From Pseudogracilibacillus auburnensis (lineage in GTDB: Bacteria > Bacillota > Bacilli > Bacillales > Amphibacillaceae): DNA of 64,000 nt. Location: assembly GCF_003201975.1 (NCBI RefSeq), contig NZ_QJJQ01000006.1, forward strand, positions 186,001-250,000, read 5' to 3'. The position numbers were made by a program, and so were the translations under genes. Shown one piece after another: positions 44,594-53,800 of this stretch; within the stretch, counting starts at the first letter, position 1; each line of letters begins with the position of its first letter. The notes below the pieces were generated by a model. The model saw only the letters and a list, made by a program, of their open reading frames with translations. It had not been told where the DNA came from and did no database searches.

Positions 44594-45848
44594 CAATGCA
44601 GCGGAGCTTATTACAGTCAAGGGTTATTCGGATATACCAGCAAAAAAAGCAGCGATGAGTGAAATCGGTATTATTAAAAATGGCAGTGTTTTATCAAAAG
44701 GTGGTAAAATTATTGCCGTTGGTACTGACGAAGAAATTAGAAAAGAACATCAGGATTTGATCGATCAAGCGGAAATTGTTGACGCAACAGGTAGAATCGT
44801 TACGCCTGGATTAGTAGATCCACATACTCATATCGTCTACGCGGGAACCCGTGAAAATGAGTATGCAATGAGGCTTGATGGTAAAGCATATATGGATATT
44901 ATGAATGCTGGTGGTGGAATCCATGCGACGACAAGAGCGACACAACAAGCGACTTCTGCTGAATTATATGAACAATCGAAGAATCGTTTAGATAAAATGC
45001 TCTTAAATGGGATAACGACGATTGAGGCAAAAAGCGGATATGGTTTAACGACAGAACATGAGTTAAAACAGCTTGAGGTGGCGAAGAAATTGAATAAAGA
45101 TCATCAGATTGATTTAATTTCAACCTTTATGGGAGCACATGCGGTTCCAATGGATTATAAAGATAATCCGGAAGTGTTTGTCGATATCGTTATTAATGAA
45201 ATGCTTCCGGTCGTTGCCGAGAAAAATCTTGCGGTATTCAATGATGTGTTCTGTGAAAGAGGTGTCTTTACACCAGAACAGTCACGAAGAATTTTAGAAG
45301 CTGGGAAAAAGCATGGCTTAAAACCGAAGATTCATGCTGATGAAATTGAACCATACGGTGGATCGGAAACAGCAGCAGAAGTCAATGCCATTTCAGCGGA
45401 TCATTTATTAAGAGCTTCAGATAAAGGAATCCAAATGATGGCAGAAAACGATGTCATTGGTGTACTACTTCCGGGTACAGCATTTTTCTTAATGGCTGAA
45501 TATGCAGAAGCGAGAAAAATGATTGACTCTGGAATGGCGGTTGCTTTATCGACTGATGCAAATCCGGGTTCGTCCCCAACGCTTTCTTTACAGTTTATTA
45601 TGAATTTGGGCTGCTTAGAAATGGGGATGAATCCAAAAGAAGTGATTACCGCAACAACGATAAACGCAGCCCATGCGATTGATGCGGCTGACAGAATTGG
45701 AAGTATTGAGGTTGGTAAGGATGCAGATTTTACGATGTTTGATGTAAAAAATCACTTAATGCTTTCGTATCAATACGGAATGAACCATGCTCATACAGTT
45801 GTTAAAAAAGGCAAAGTTGTTGTGGCCGATGGGCATATAATAAAGTAA
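44571..45848 (+). CDS. hutI: Imidazolonepropionase
   Basis: 425 residues, amidohydrolase superfamily. Metal ligands are His85 and His87 in [10 protein letters not shown], later GAHAVP, the [10 protein letters not shown] segment and the Asp of [11 protein letters not shown]. It hydrolyses imidazolonepropionate to N-formimino-glutamate. ATG 44571 is used, eight bases after AAGGAGG; the ATG at 44565 overlaps the site. Its first 23 bases lie inside hutH. Confidence 0.96.
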   Translation: MPNVLYINNAAELITVKGYSDIPAKKAAMSEIGIIKNGSVLSKGGKIIAVGTDEEIRKEHQDLIDQAEIVDATGRIVTPGLVDPHTHIVYAGTRENEYAMRLDGKAYMDIMNAGGGIHATTRATQQATSAELYEQSKNRLDKMLLNGITTIEAKSGYGLTTEHELKQLEVAKKLNKDHQIDLISTFMGAHAVPMDYKDNPEVFVDIVINEMLPVVAEKNLAVFNDVFCERGVFTPEQSRRILEAGKKHGLKPKIHADEIEPYGGSETAAEVNAISADHLLRASDKGIQMMAENDVIGVLLPGTAFFLMAEYAEARKMIDSGMAVALSTDANPGSSPTLSLQFIMNLGCLEMGMNPKEVITATTINAAHAIDAADRIGSIEVGKDADFTMFDVKNHLMLSYQYGMNHAHTVVKKGKVVVADGHIIK

Positions 45849-45869
45849 ATAGGCAAAGGAGTTTTACGG

Positions 45870-47510
45870 ATGCCAAATGTTTTAATTTCACCAATAGGAC
45901 CGAAAAAAAGTTGTGCAAGCTGGGAGATCGAAGGGTTATTACGGTTATTTCTAAACAGTATTGATCCTCGCGTCGCGGAAAGCAGTAAAGATTTAATTGT
46001 ATATGGTGGGAGAGGAAAAGCCGCCCGGAATCATCAAGCGGTTAAAGCAATTGTCCATGAATTGAAAAATTTGCAAGTGGACGAAACATTGATTATTCAG
46101 TCTGGAAAGCCAGTTGGGAAATTTAAAACATACGTAAGCTCGCCAAGAATTGTGAATGCTTCATCTGTATTAGTTCCGCACTGGTCCACAGATGAAACGT
46201 TTAGCAAATTGGTTGATAAAGAATTAATCATGTATGGTCAATCAACAGCAGCATCTTGGGCTTATATAGGAGTCCAAGGCGTTTTGCAGGGGACATTTGA
46301 AACGATGGGTGAAATTGCAAAAAAGCATTTTGACCATACATTAAGAGGGAAAATAGTGTTAACTTCAGGGTTAGGTGGTATGAGTACTGCCCAACCCTTA
46401 TCTGTTACGATGCATGGCGGTGTTTGCATTGTCGTTGAAATTTCAGAAGAAAAAATCGACCAGCGCTTAAAAAGTAATTATTGTGATATTAAAGTGGATA
46501 CGCTGGAAGAAGCGATTAAATTAGCTAAGGAAGCGGCCACTGCAAAAAAACCGTTAGCGATCGCGTTAGTTGGTAATGTTTCCGAACGATATCGTGAAGC
46601 ACTGAAATTAGGATTTATTCCTGACATTGTCACAGACCAGACATCTGCCCATGATCTACATATGGGGTATATACCGAGTGGGTTAAATTTAGAACAGGCG
46701 AAAACATTGCGGAAGAAAAATCTTACACATTATCATCAGCTTATTAAAGAATCATTACTCTTACACGTAGAAGCAATGGTGAACTTTAAGGAACAAGGGG
46801 CAATCGTTTTTGAGTATGGGAATAACTTAAGAAAACAAGCTTTCCAGGCAGGTTATGAGAAGGCATTTACGATTCCAGGTTTTGCAGCGGAATATTTGCG
46901 ACCGCTCTACTGTGAAGGAAGAGGTCCTTGCAGGTGGATCGCGTTATCGGGGGATCCTGAGGACATTTACAAAATGGATGAACTCGTCTTAGAAGTATTC
47001 GAGCATGATAAAAGGGTGTCTAGATGGATTAACTTTGTACAGGAAAAAATCTATTTTTATGGACTGCCAGCTCGTACTTGCTGGTTAAATTACGAGGAGA
47101 GAGAACAAATTGGTGTTTTTATTAATGAAATGGTGCAATCAGGAGAGCTGTCTGCTCCGGTTGCCATAACGAGAGACCATTCAGAAGGAAGCACGATGGC
47201 CGCTCCTTTTAGGGAAACAGAAAATATGTTAGACGGTAGTGATGTAGTCGCAGATTGGCCGATATTAAATGCGATGTTAAATGCAAGTGCGGGAGCCTCG
47301 ATGGTTAGCATTCAAAATGGTGGGGGAGTAGGCATTGGAAACTCTGTTCATTCGGGGATGACCGTTATTGCCGATGGAAGTGAAGAGGCATCAGAAAAAC
47401 TTCGAAAGGTCCTAGTTGTTGATCCTGGCATGAGTATTATTCGCCATGCAGATGCAGGGTATGTACAAGCTAAGAAATCATTAGATAAAATAAAAATGAG
47501 CAAGAGGTGA
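45870..47510 (+). CDS. Divergent urocanate hydratase paralogue
   Basis: 546 residues, urocanase family over the whole length. NAD-site [24 protein letters not shown] and the cysteine of LPARTCWL, equivalent to the essential Cys410 of the Pseudomonas enzyme, are kept. Several usually invariant stretches differ from the canonical copy at 53801: the HHGGGVGMG loop reads [21 protein letters not shown] reads RDHSEGSTMAAP, and the N-terminal [13 protein letters not shown] is replaced by SPIGPKKSCASW. It may be a slow urocanase, act on a modified urocanate such as thiourocanate or methylurocanate, or be regulatory. It lies in the hut operon 21 bases after hutI. Confidence 0.8.
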   Translation: MPNVLISPIGPKKSCASWEIEGLLRLFLNSIDPRVAESSKDLIVYGGRGKAARNHQAVKAIVHELKNLQVDETLIIQSGKPVGKFKTYVSSPRIVNASSVLVPHWSTDETFSKLVDKELIMYGQSTAASWAYIGVQGVLQGTFETMGEIAKKHFDHTLRGKIVLTSGLGGMSTAQPLSVTMHGGVCIVVEISEEKIDQRLKSNYCDIKVDTLEEAIKLAKEAATAKKPLAIALVGNVSERYREALKLGFIPDIVTDQTSAHDLHMGYIPSGLNLEQAKTLRKKNLTHYHQLIKESLLLHVEAMVNFKEQGAIVFEYGNNLRKQAFQAGYEKAFTIPGFAAEYLRPLYCEGRGPCRWIALSGDPEDIYKMDELVLEVFEHDKRVSRWINFVQEKIYFYGLPARTCWLNYEEREQIGVFINEMVQSGELSAPVAITRDHSEGSTMAAPFRETENMLDGSDVVADWPILNAMLNASAGASMVSIQNGGGVGIGNSVHSGMTVIADGSEEASEKLRKVLVVDPGMSIIRHADAGYVQAKKSLDKIKMSKR

Positions 47511-47519
47511 GCTAAGAAG

Positions 47520-49097
47520 ATGATTTCATTAGGTGTATATAATCAGCCAACCCTTTATGAACGTTTGTGGGAGCAAGAGAATTTTCACATTGAAGTGATT
47601 AAGGCCCTTACCGATGTAGCGACACTCTCGAAATTTGATCTCTTGCTCATTAATCTTTCAGGATTGGAAGAAGAGAAGTACTTCTACTTCCTGAAAAAAT
47701 TGCGAAAATTAGACAAACCAAAAGTTATATTTTTAAGTGAGACCTTTTCTTTTGAACTAGTGAAAAAACTTATGTTTTATGGAACGTATGATTGTCTAAC
47801 TCTTCCATTAAATATCCCCGATTTACTCACTCTGCTGACAAATGCATATACAGACTTAAAACGAGAAAAGAGACGAAAGAGAAAGCGAGAAGCATATGAG
47901 ATTCAATCCATTCGAGCAAGTTTAGCTTATGATCTATTGCATGGAAATACGAAAAATGCCAAGGAAATATGGGAACGAAGTCAACTTGCAAACCTTTCGC
48001 TCATTCCAAATACGGTGCTGCTTTTACGTATCGACCACTTTTCGAAACTGGTAGAGAACAAAGGGGAACTGTGGAAAAACTCTTTACGAGAAGAGGTACT
48101 TCAGGCTATTAATTATTGTAATTTGCAAGATGTATCATTAAAAGTGCTCGTTAATGAGCAGAAGTATGCATTATTACTCTCTTTGCCTGTGCAATTAGAG
48201 GAAGAAAAATATAAGGTGCTAGCGACGGAATATGCAGAGAAAATAAGAGAAGAAATTAACAAACAGACAAATTATACGGTCACGATCGGGATTGGGAATT
48301 ATTATGAAGATGCCCGCAATCTCCATCTTTCTTATCAAGAAAGCGAATATGCACAGACATACCGGCTTTTTCAAGCCGAAAATTCTATTATCCATATAGA
48401 GGATTTGGATTACTTTGAAACTCCTGAATATGACAAGTACAAAAACAAAATTCAGGAAATGACAAATAAATTTTTATTAGGGGATGTTACAGCAGTTCAT
48501 GCCATTTGGAAAGAAATCTATCGTTCTGTGGCTACCCATAGTCATTTTCAACCAGAAGAGTTTCGCTTGCAAGTGTTGGATCTTTTATTTTCATTGTCGA
48601 AATCAGCTATGCAAAATGGGGCGAATCCAAAACATATCATGCCTTTACAAATTAAACATGCGAAAGAACTACATGAGATTGAATCATTAACCGAGATTGA
48701 TACATGGATTAAAGCGATTGTTCATGAATACTCCGCTTATGTCCATGAAGGTCATAATGAACAAGTGCTTAAGTCCGTCCAGGAAGTTCTGCAATTTGTA
48801 GAAGAACATTATGATGAAGATATCGGATTAGAAACGATTGCAGATAGGGTAGATTTAAGTCCTAACTATTTAAGTGCGATATTTAAACAAACGACTGGCA
48901 GATCGTATATTGATTATTTAACCGAATTAAGAATGAAAAAAGCAAAAGAGAAATTACAAGATTTAAGCTTGACCGTATATGAAATAGCGGAAGCAATTGG
49001 CTACAGTTCTTCCCAATATTTCAGCAGAGTTTTTAAAAAGCATATTGGCATGACTCCAAGTGCCTACCGAAACAGTGTACTATCTATAAAAAAATAG
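47520..49097 (+). CDS. AraC-family regulator with receiver-like N-terminus
   Basis: 525 residues. The first 120 resemble a degenerate response-regulator receiver (DLLLINLSGLEEEKYFYFLK), followed by a basic linker KREKRRKRKRE. The centre, about 165-300, has a degenerate GGDEF-like pattern (YTVTIGIGNYYEDARNLHLS). The last 100 residues are two AraC helix-turn-helix motifs: LETIADRVDLSPNYLSAIFK and VYEIAEAIGYSSSQYFSRVF. It is the fifth gene of the hut operon, nine bases after the urocanase paralogue, and takes the place of HutP as likely hut regulator. Direct repeats typical of AraC sites lie just downstream of it. Confidence 0.8.
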   Translation: MISLGVYNQPTLYERLWEQENFHIEVIKALTDVATLSKFDLLLINLSGLEEEKYFYFLKKLRKLDKPKVIFLSETFSFELVKKLMFYGTYDCLTLPLNIPDLLTLLTNAYTDLKREKRRKRKREAYEIQSIRASLAYDLLHGNTKNAKEIWERSQLANLSLIPNTVLLLRIDHFSKLVENKGELWKNSLREEVLQAINYCNLQDVSLKVLVNEQKYALLLSLPVQLEEEKYKVLATEYAEKIREEINKQTNYTVTIGIGNYYEDARNLHLSYQESEYAQTYRLFQAENSIIHIEDLDYFETPEYDKYKNKIQEMTNKFLLGDVTAVHAIWKEIYRSVATHSHFQPEEFRLQVLDLLFSLSKSAMQNGANPKHIMPLQIKHAKELHEIESLTEIDTWIKAIVHEYSAYVHEGHNEQVLKSVQEVLQFVEEHYDEDIGLETIADRVDLSPNYLSAIFKQTTGRSYIDYLTELRMKKAKEKLQDLSLTVYEIAEAIGYSSSQYFSRVFKKHIGMTPSAYRNSVLSIKK

Positions 49098-49107
49098 GAA
49101 TATCCCT

Positions 49108-49138
49108 AAAAAGTACAATCAAATAATGAAAAAGTACA
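49108..49138 (+). promoter_or_regulatory. Direct repeat AAAAAGTACA x2, putative AraC-type operator
   Basis: AAAAAGTACA occurs at 49108-49117 and again at 49129-49138, exactly 21 bp apart, two helical turns, as expected for an AraC-family dimer. It lies between the regulator gene and the YjiH-type transporter gene. Confidence 0.6.
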
Positions 49139-49220
49139 CAATATTGCTAAAATTTAAACTTTAACTCACCAATGAAATGAAATAAAGTAGTAGGATAGAC
49201 ACGCTTTTTCTGAAGCATTC

Positions 49221-49236
49221 ATGTAAGCGTTTAACA
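49221..49236 (+). promoter_or_regulatory. cre-like CcpA box
   Basis: ATGTAAGCGTTTAACA resembles the cre consensus (13 of 15) and sits directly before the ribosome binding site of the YjiH-type gene, a roadblock position. Confidence 0.4.
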
Positions 49237-49250
49237 GGGAGGAAATGGAG

Positions 49251-50588
49251 ATGGCAGTTGATAATATGAAAGACACTTCAACAGAGCAAAGTTATATCAA
49301 GATGAAAAACATTTTTAAATTAGTTTTTTATAGTTTTGTCGGTGCGTTTGTATTCTTTATTCCGGTGACGATAAATGGAAAATCCTCTATTATGCTGGAT
49401 CATATTGTATCTTTCTTAAAAGGGATGCCTCCGCTTCTCTTACATGTATATATTATGATCATTTTAGTTTTGGGAGCGTTTTATCCATTTGTTAATAAGA
49501 CATGGAACAAAACGATCACATCCATCATTATGTCTTTTTTTAAAATTATTGGATTAATTCTTGGTTTGATGCTGATTTTTAATGTAGGACCGGCATGGAT
49601 GTTTCAGGAAGATATGGGACCATTTATATTAAACGCACTTATTACACCAGTAAGTATTCTCGTCCCTGTGGGTGCTTTATTTTTAGCGCTACTCGTCGGA
49701 TACGGATTATTGGAATTTATCGGTATTTTAATGCAGCCGATTATGCGCCCATTATTTAGAACACCGGGAAGATCAGCAATTGATGCAGTCGCCTCTTTTG
49801 TAGGAAGTTACTCCATCGGTCTTTTAGTTACGAACCGAATTTATAATGAAGGAAAGTATACGGATAAAGAAGCTGCGATCGTTGCTACTGGATTTTCAAC
49901 CGTATCAGTCACATTTATGGTCGTCATTGCAAATACGTTGAATATAATGTCGATTTGGAACTTTTATTTTTGGTCTTCTTTAGTGATCACATTCGTTGTA
50001 ACAATGATTACGATTCGTATGTGGCCACTGAACAAAATGGCTGATACATATGTAACAGGAGAGGGGGACCCAGAAAGAATCATTAAAAAAGATCGGGTAA
50101 AAGAAGCATGGAAAGAAGCCCTTAAAGTAGCGGATGAAAGTGAACCATTACATCGCTATATTTTCGTCAGTTTAAAAGAGGGATTTCAAATGGTCATGAG
50201 TATTTTGCCGACCATTCTTTCGGTCGGTTTGCTCGGATTGGTTTTAGCAACATATACTCCAATCTTTGAGTATTTAGGTTATGTTTTTTATCCAATTACA
50301 TACGTCTTAAAAATTCCTGAACCTTTACTTGCTGCAAAAGCAAGCGCAATCTCGATAACAGAAATTTTTTTACCATCTTTACTAGCGGTTGAAGCTCCAT
50401 TAGTGACAAAGTATATTGTTGCTGTTTTATCCGTATCATCCATTTTATTTTTCTCGGCTTCGATACCAAGTGTGCTAGCGACGGATATCCCGATTAGTGT
50501 ACCGAAGTTAGTCATTATTTGGTTCTTCCGAGTTATTTTAACATTAATTATCGTCACTCCGGTCGCGTTTCTTTTTTTAGCAGATTAG
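49251..50588 (+). CDS. YjiH-family membrane protein (GATE domain), putative histidine or imidazole-acid transporter
   Basis: 445 residues with about ten membrane helices. The nucleoside-recognition GATE domain is visible at FVGSYSIGLLVTNRIYNEG and EAAIVATGFSTVSVTFMVVI. YjiH-like proteins are uncharacterised, but homologues often sit beside hut genes, which suggests uptake of histidine or a derivative. The start is ATG 49251, eight bases after GGGAGG, not 49245. Candidate AraC operator and cre sequences lie upstream. The ion used is unknown. Confidence 0.75.
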   Translation: MAVDNMKDTSTEQSYIKMKNIFKLVFYSFVGAFVFFIPVTINGKSSIMLDHIVSFLKGMPPLLLHVYIMIILVLGAFYPFVNKTWNKTITSIIMSFFKIIGLILGLMLIFNVGPAWMFQEDMGPFILNALITPVSILVPVGALFLALLVGYGLLEFIGILMQPIMRPLFRTPGRSAIDAVASFVGSYSIGLLVTNRIYNEGKYTDKEAAIVATGFSTVSVTFMVVIANTLNIMSIWNFYFWSSLVITFVVTMITIRMWPLNKMADTYVTGEGDPERIIKKDRVKEAWKEALKVADESEPLHRYIFVSLKEGFQMVMSILPTILSVGLLGLVLATYTPIFEYLGYVFYPITYVLKIPEPLLAAKASAISITEIFLPSLLAVEAPLVTKYIVAVLSVSSILFFSASIPSVLATDIPISVPKLVIIWFFRVILTLIIVTPVAFLFLAD

Positions 50589-50609
50589 AAAGTATAAACT
50601 TTCTTACTG

Positions 50610-50745
50610 CTCACTGGCTAAAAGCACGACGTTCTGGAGCTGCGCTTATGCTCGCCCCATCGAAAACCAACTGCCGTGGGCACCAGTTACTAGTAAGTCC
50701 TGTGTAGTGTAAGTGCAACGAAGGCATTCGCAGAACGGCTAGGTA
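50610..50745. repeat. Dispersed repeat, partial third copy
   Basis: GCACGACGTTCTGGAGCTGC, CTCGCCCCATCGAAAAC, GTCCTGTG and GCAACGAAGG recall the element at 4041 and 34457, in rearranged order. No gene is visible between 50589 and 50983. Confidence 0.45.
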
Positions 50746-50844
50746 AATAAGTTAATCACTTACTTACATAAGCGAAGCATCACCTAGTCACCACCTCTCT
50801 GCTTGCCAATCGATGTGTTTTCTTTAGTGAGTGCCAAGTCTTCT

Positions 50845-50926
50845 GATAGTGCACAAAACCACAATGGAAAAGTGCACTTTATCGTATAAATTTCAACTAT
50901 TAAAAAATGCACTTTCTGATAAAGTG
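50845..50926 (+). promoter_or_regulatory. Cluster of GTGCAC-type boxes, putative operator region
   Basis: TAGTGCAC at 50847, AAAAGTGCACTTT at 50868-50880 (containing the 12-base palindrome AAAGTGCACTTT), AAAATGCACTTT at 50904-50915 and CACTTT/AAAGTG arms at 50910-50926. The core AAAAGTRCA is shared with the direct repeat at 49108-49138. Confidence 0.5.
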
Positions 50927-50937
50927 TAAGTAAGGAT

Positions 50938-50952
50938 ATGAAAGCGTTCTAT
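50938..50952 (+). promoter_or_regulatory. cre-like CcpA box
   Basis: ATGAAAGCGTTCTAT matches WTGNAANCGNWNNCW at 14 of 15 positions, 32 bases before the CoA-transferase start codon. Confidence 0.5.
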
Positions 50953-50983
50953 TAAAGCAAGTTTTAGGTAAGGGGGAGTTTCA

Positions 50984-52129
50984 TTGAAGCAGCCTTTAGA
51001 AGGGATAAAAGTGATCGACTTTTCCAGGGTTTTGGCAGGTCCATATTGCACAATGCTCTTGGCAGATATGGGTGCTGAGGTTATTAAAATTGAAAGACCA
51101 GAATTTGGAGATGATACACGACATTTTGGTCCGTTCCAAAATGGGGAAAGTGGTTACTTTATGTTTTTGAACCGTGGTAAAAAAAGTATTGAAATGAATT
51201 TAAAAGATCCTTCTGATTATGAAAATCTAATGGAGTTAATCAAAGAAGCGGATGTTATTGTAGAAAATTTCCGTCCTGGTGTAATGGAAGGGTTAGGGTT
51301 AAACTATGAAACATTGAAAGAAGTGAATAAAGGAATCATCTATTGTTCCATTTCCGGATTTGGTCAATATGGCCCACTGAAGAAAAGACCTGCCTATGAT
51401 CTCGTTGCACAAGCGATGGGGGGGATTGCGAGCATTACTGGTCATCCAAATAATCCGCCTACACGGTCTGGTGCATCACTTGGTGACATGAGTGCAGCGC
51501 TTTATGCGGCATATGGCGTGATGGTAGCGCTATTTCATAGAGAAAGAACAGGTGTTGGTCAAACAATTGATGTAGCAATGGTTGATTCGATATTCTCATT
51601 ACTCGAACATAATGTCATGCGCTATACGTCGGAAGGGACTATTCCAGAACGAATTGGAAGCAGGCATCCGATTAGTGCTCCGTTTGATGTGTATGAAAGT
51701 AAAGAAGGTTATGTCGTCATTGCGACAGCAAATGATTCTTTATTTGCACGACTTTGTAAAGTGATGGATAAAGAAGAGTTGTTAAAGGATGTACGTTTTG
51801 CAACAGATATTGAACGTGGGAAAAATGAAAGCGAATTAAAAGTGATTATCGAAGAATGGCTCCAGGGATATACAGCTGAGGAAGCAGTAGAGCTTATTAA
51901 TAATGCGGGAGTACCGAGCTCGACAATTTTAAATATTGCTGAAATTAGTGAAAGTGATCATGTAAAAGAAAGAGAAATGTTACTAGAGATGGAGCATCCG
52001 GTAGCGGGAAAAACTCGGATTCCAGGCAATCCAGTTAAATTATCAAAAACACCGGTACAAATAACATCGCCAAGCCCGGCTTTGGGCGAACATAACGACA
52101 TGATGCAACAGAAATTTAAAGCAAAGTGA
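50984..52129 (+). CDS. CaiB/BaiF-type class III CoA-transferase
   Basis: 381 residues. FSRVLAGPYCTMLLADMGAEVIKIE opens the family fold, split here as FSRVLAGPYCTMLLADMG, and the catalytic aspartate is Asp168 in SLGDMSAAL, matching Asp169 of formyl-CoA transferase. Such enzymes move CoA from an acyl-CoA product to the incoming free acid without ATP, as CaiB does for carnitine. The gene starts with TTG at 50984, five bases after AGGGGGAG; no ATG fits. An acyl-CoA dehydrogenase gene follows after 4 bases. With a urocanate hydratase next in line, the pair urocanyl-CoA/imidazole propionate is a candidate donor and acceptor; inference. Confidence 0.88.
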   Translation: MKQPLEGIKVIDFSRVLAGPYCTMLLADMGAEVIKIERPEFGDDTRHFGPFQNGESGYFMFLNRGKKSIEMNLKDPSDYENLMELIKEADVIVENFRPGVMEGLGLNYETLKEVNKGIIYCSISGFGQYGPLKKRPAYDLVAQAMGGIASITGHPNNPPTRSGASLGDMSAALYAAYGVMVALFHRERTGVGQTIDVAMVDSIFSLLEHNVMRYTSEGTIPERIGSRHPISAPFDVYESKEGYVVIATANDSLFARLCKVMDKEELLKDVRFATDIERGKNESELKVIIEEWLQGYTAEEAVELINNAGVPSSTILNIAEISESDHVKEREMLLEMEHPVAGKTRIPGNPVKLSKTPVQITSPSPALGEHNDMMQQKFKAK

Positions 52130-52133
52130 GTGA

Positions 52134-53279
52134 ATGATCGTGAATTTTGATTTAACAGATGAACAAAAAAGCATTCGAGATATGGTAAGAAACTTTACAA
52201 GAGATGTCATTACTCCTAAAGCAGAGGAAATTGACCGGGAGAACCGTTTTCCAGAAGAGCATATTCCGAAAATGGCGGAGCTCGGCCTGTTAGGAATTGC
52301 ATATCCGGAAGAAGACGGTGGAGTTGGGGCAGATGCAATTTCAGAAGCGATTGCCGTGGAAGAAATAACATATGGATGTGCTGCAACTGGTTCCATCCTA
52401 ACAGCACATTATTTAGGTATTGACGGGCTCTATCTTGCTTCTAATAAAGAGCAGCGAGAAAAATATTTAGTTCCTGGTTGTCAAGGAGAAAAGTTATTTG
52501 CATTTTGTCTTACAGAGCCGAATGGTGGAACGGATGTTGCTTCCATGAAAACAACTGCAAAGCTTGACGGAGACAATTATGTAATCAATGGTTCAAAAAT
52601 ATTTATTACGAATGGTGCCTATGCGGACACACTTGTCGTATATGCGAAAACAGATACATCAAAAGGCAGCAGAGGAATTAGCGCCTTTATCGTAGAAAAA
52701 GGGACACCTGGACTATCATTTGGTGCTGGCGATGACAAAATGGGCATTCGTGGTGCAAAAACAGATGAAGTCATTTTTGAAAACTGTGTTATTCCAAAAG
52801 AAAATCTTGTCGGGGAAGAAGGACAAGGGTTCAAAATTGCGATGCAAGTAGTCGACCGTGGAAGAATCGGTATTGCAGCGATGGCTATTGGTCTATCACA
52901 AGCAGCAGTAGATGAGGCGGTTAACTATTCGAAAGAACGGGAAGCATTTGGTAAAACGATTTCCAATTTCCAAGGATTACAGTGGATGCTGGCAGAAATG
53001 GAAACAGATCTTGCTGTCGGTCGACTATACACCTATTATGTTGCCAGTTTAAAAGATAAAGAAGGATTTAGATTATCGAAAGAAGCTTCCATTGCAAAAC
53101 TATTTACAGCAGAAGCATCGAACAGAGTTGTCAATAAAGCAGTTCAAGTACATGGCGGATATGGTTATATGAAAGAATATACAGTTGAAAGGCTGTACAG
53201 AGATCAGCGTATCTTGGAAATCTTTGAAGGTACGTCACAAGTCCAAAAAATGGTTATTTCTAGTTATTTGTTAAAATAG
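52134..53279 (+). CDS. Acyl-CoA dehydrogenase
   Basis: 381 residues, short-chain type. FAD and substrate segments are FCLTEPNGGTDVASMKT, DKMGIRGAKTDEVIFENC, EREAFGKTISNFQGLQWMLA and VHGGYGYMKEYTVERLYRD; the catalytic base is Glu365 in IFEGTSQVQ. It desaturates an acyl-CoA and passes electrons to ETF, encoded downstream. The start ATG at 52134 is 4 bases after the CoA-transferase stop and has only a weak site, so translation is probably coupled. Aromatic or imidazole propionyl-CoA would be accepted by some relatives; the sequence does not prove which. Confidence 0.9.
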   Translation: MIVNFDLTDEQKSIRDMVRNFTRDVITPKAEEIDRENRFPEEHIPKMAELGLLGIAYPEEDGGVGADAISEAIAVEEITYGCAATGSILTAHYLGIDGLYLASNKEQREKYLVPGCQGEKLFAFCLTEPNGGTDVASMKTTAKLDGDNYVINGSKIFITNGAYADTLVVYAKTDTSKGSRGISAFIVEKGTPGLSFGAGDDKMGIRGAKTDEVIFENCVIPKENLVGEEGQGFKIAMQVVDRGRIGIAAMAIGLSQAAVDEAVNYSKEREAFGKTISNFQGLQWMLAEMETDLAVGRLYTYYVASLKDKEGFRLSKEASIAKLFTAEASNRVVNKAVQVHGGYGYMKEYTVERLYRDQRILEIFEGTSQVQKMVISSYLLK

Positions 53280-53366
53280 TTTTTTTCCAAAGTATTGTAG
53301 CTATTAATCTTTGTAGTTGAGATAAACTGTGCAGTAAATTCGAATAGCTGGATGTCCTATCGCTAC

Positions 53367-53475
53367 GGAAATACACTGCGCTTTTCGCGGGCGGCTGTTG
53401 AGCCTCCTCACTCGCTTTGCTCGTTGAGGAGTCTCACCGAGGCCTAGCCTCCCGCAGAAGTCTTCGTGTATTTCC
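53367..53475. repeat. Palindromic dispersed element, first of a pair
   Basis: Perfect 10-base terminal inverted repeats, GGAAATACAC (53367-53376) and GTGTATTTCC (53466-53475), enclose a GC-rich core with an inner CTCCTCA/TGAGGAG hairpin. The sequence type is familiar from intergenic repeats of Bacillaceae. No gene inside. Confidence 0.7.
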
Positions 53476-53571
53476 TTCGCTAAGGTTGGGTGTTGTCACT
53501 CATTACGGTTATTTGTTTATAAGGGTGTAATCACGTAAATCACCTTACGTATAGTTTGATTGGGGCGTAGG

Positions 53572-53668
53572 ACAGTCGATTCCTGCGGGAATAGCACGTG
53601 TCTGAAGACCCCGCAGCGGTGATCTTTCCGCGAGGAGGCTAAAGCCGTGCCCGCGGAAAGCGACTGTC
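53572..53668. repeat. Palindromic dispersed element, second of the pair
   Basis: ACAGTCG (53572-53578) and CGACTGT (53662-53668) are terminal inverted repeats; inside, TTCC-GCGGG and CCCGCGGAA plus CACG and CGTG continue the pairing. The right flank GGAGCGGAAATCAACG is a familiar Bacillaceae repeat end. It stands in the 520-base gap between the acyl-CoA dehydrogenase and hutU genes. Confidence 0.7.
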
Positions 53669-53800
53669 TGGAGCGGAAATCAACGGTGCTGTTACTGGGG
53701 GCTAGCCAGAATACCAAATTAACTTACTGCGCAGTTTATGGATTTTGTAGCAAAAACATATTTTTTAAAAACAGCTTAAAATAAAAAGGAGAGATGTAAA

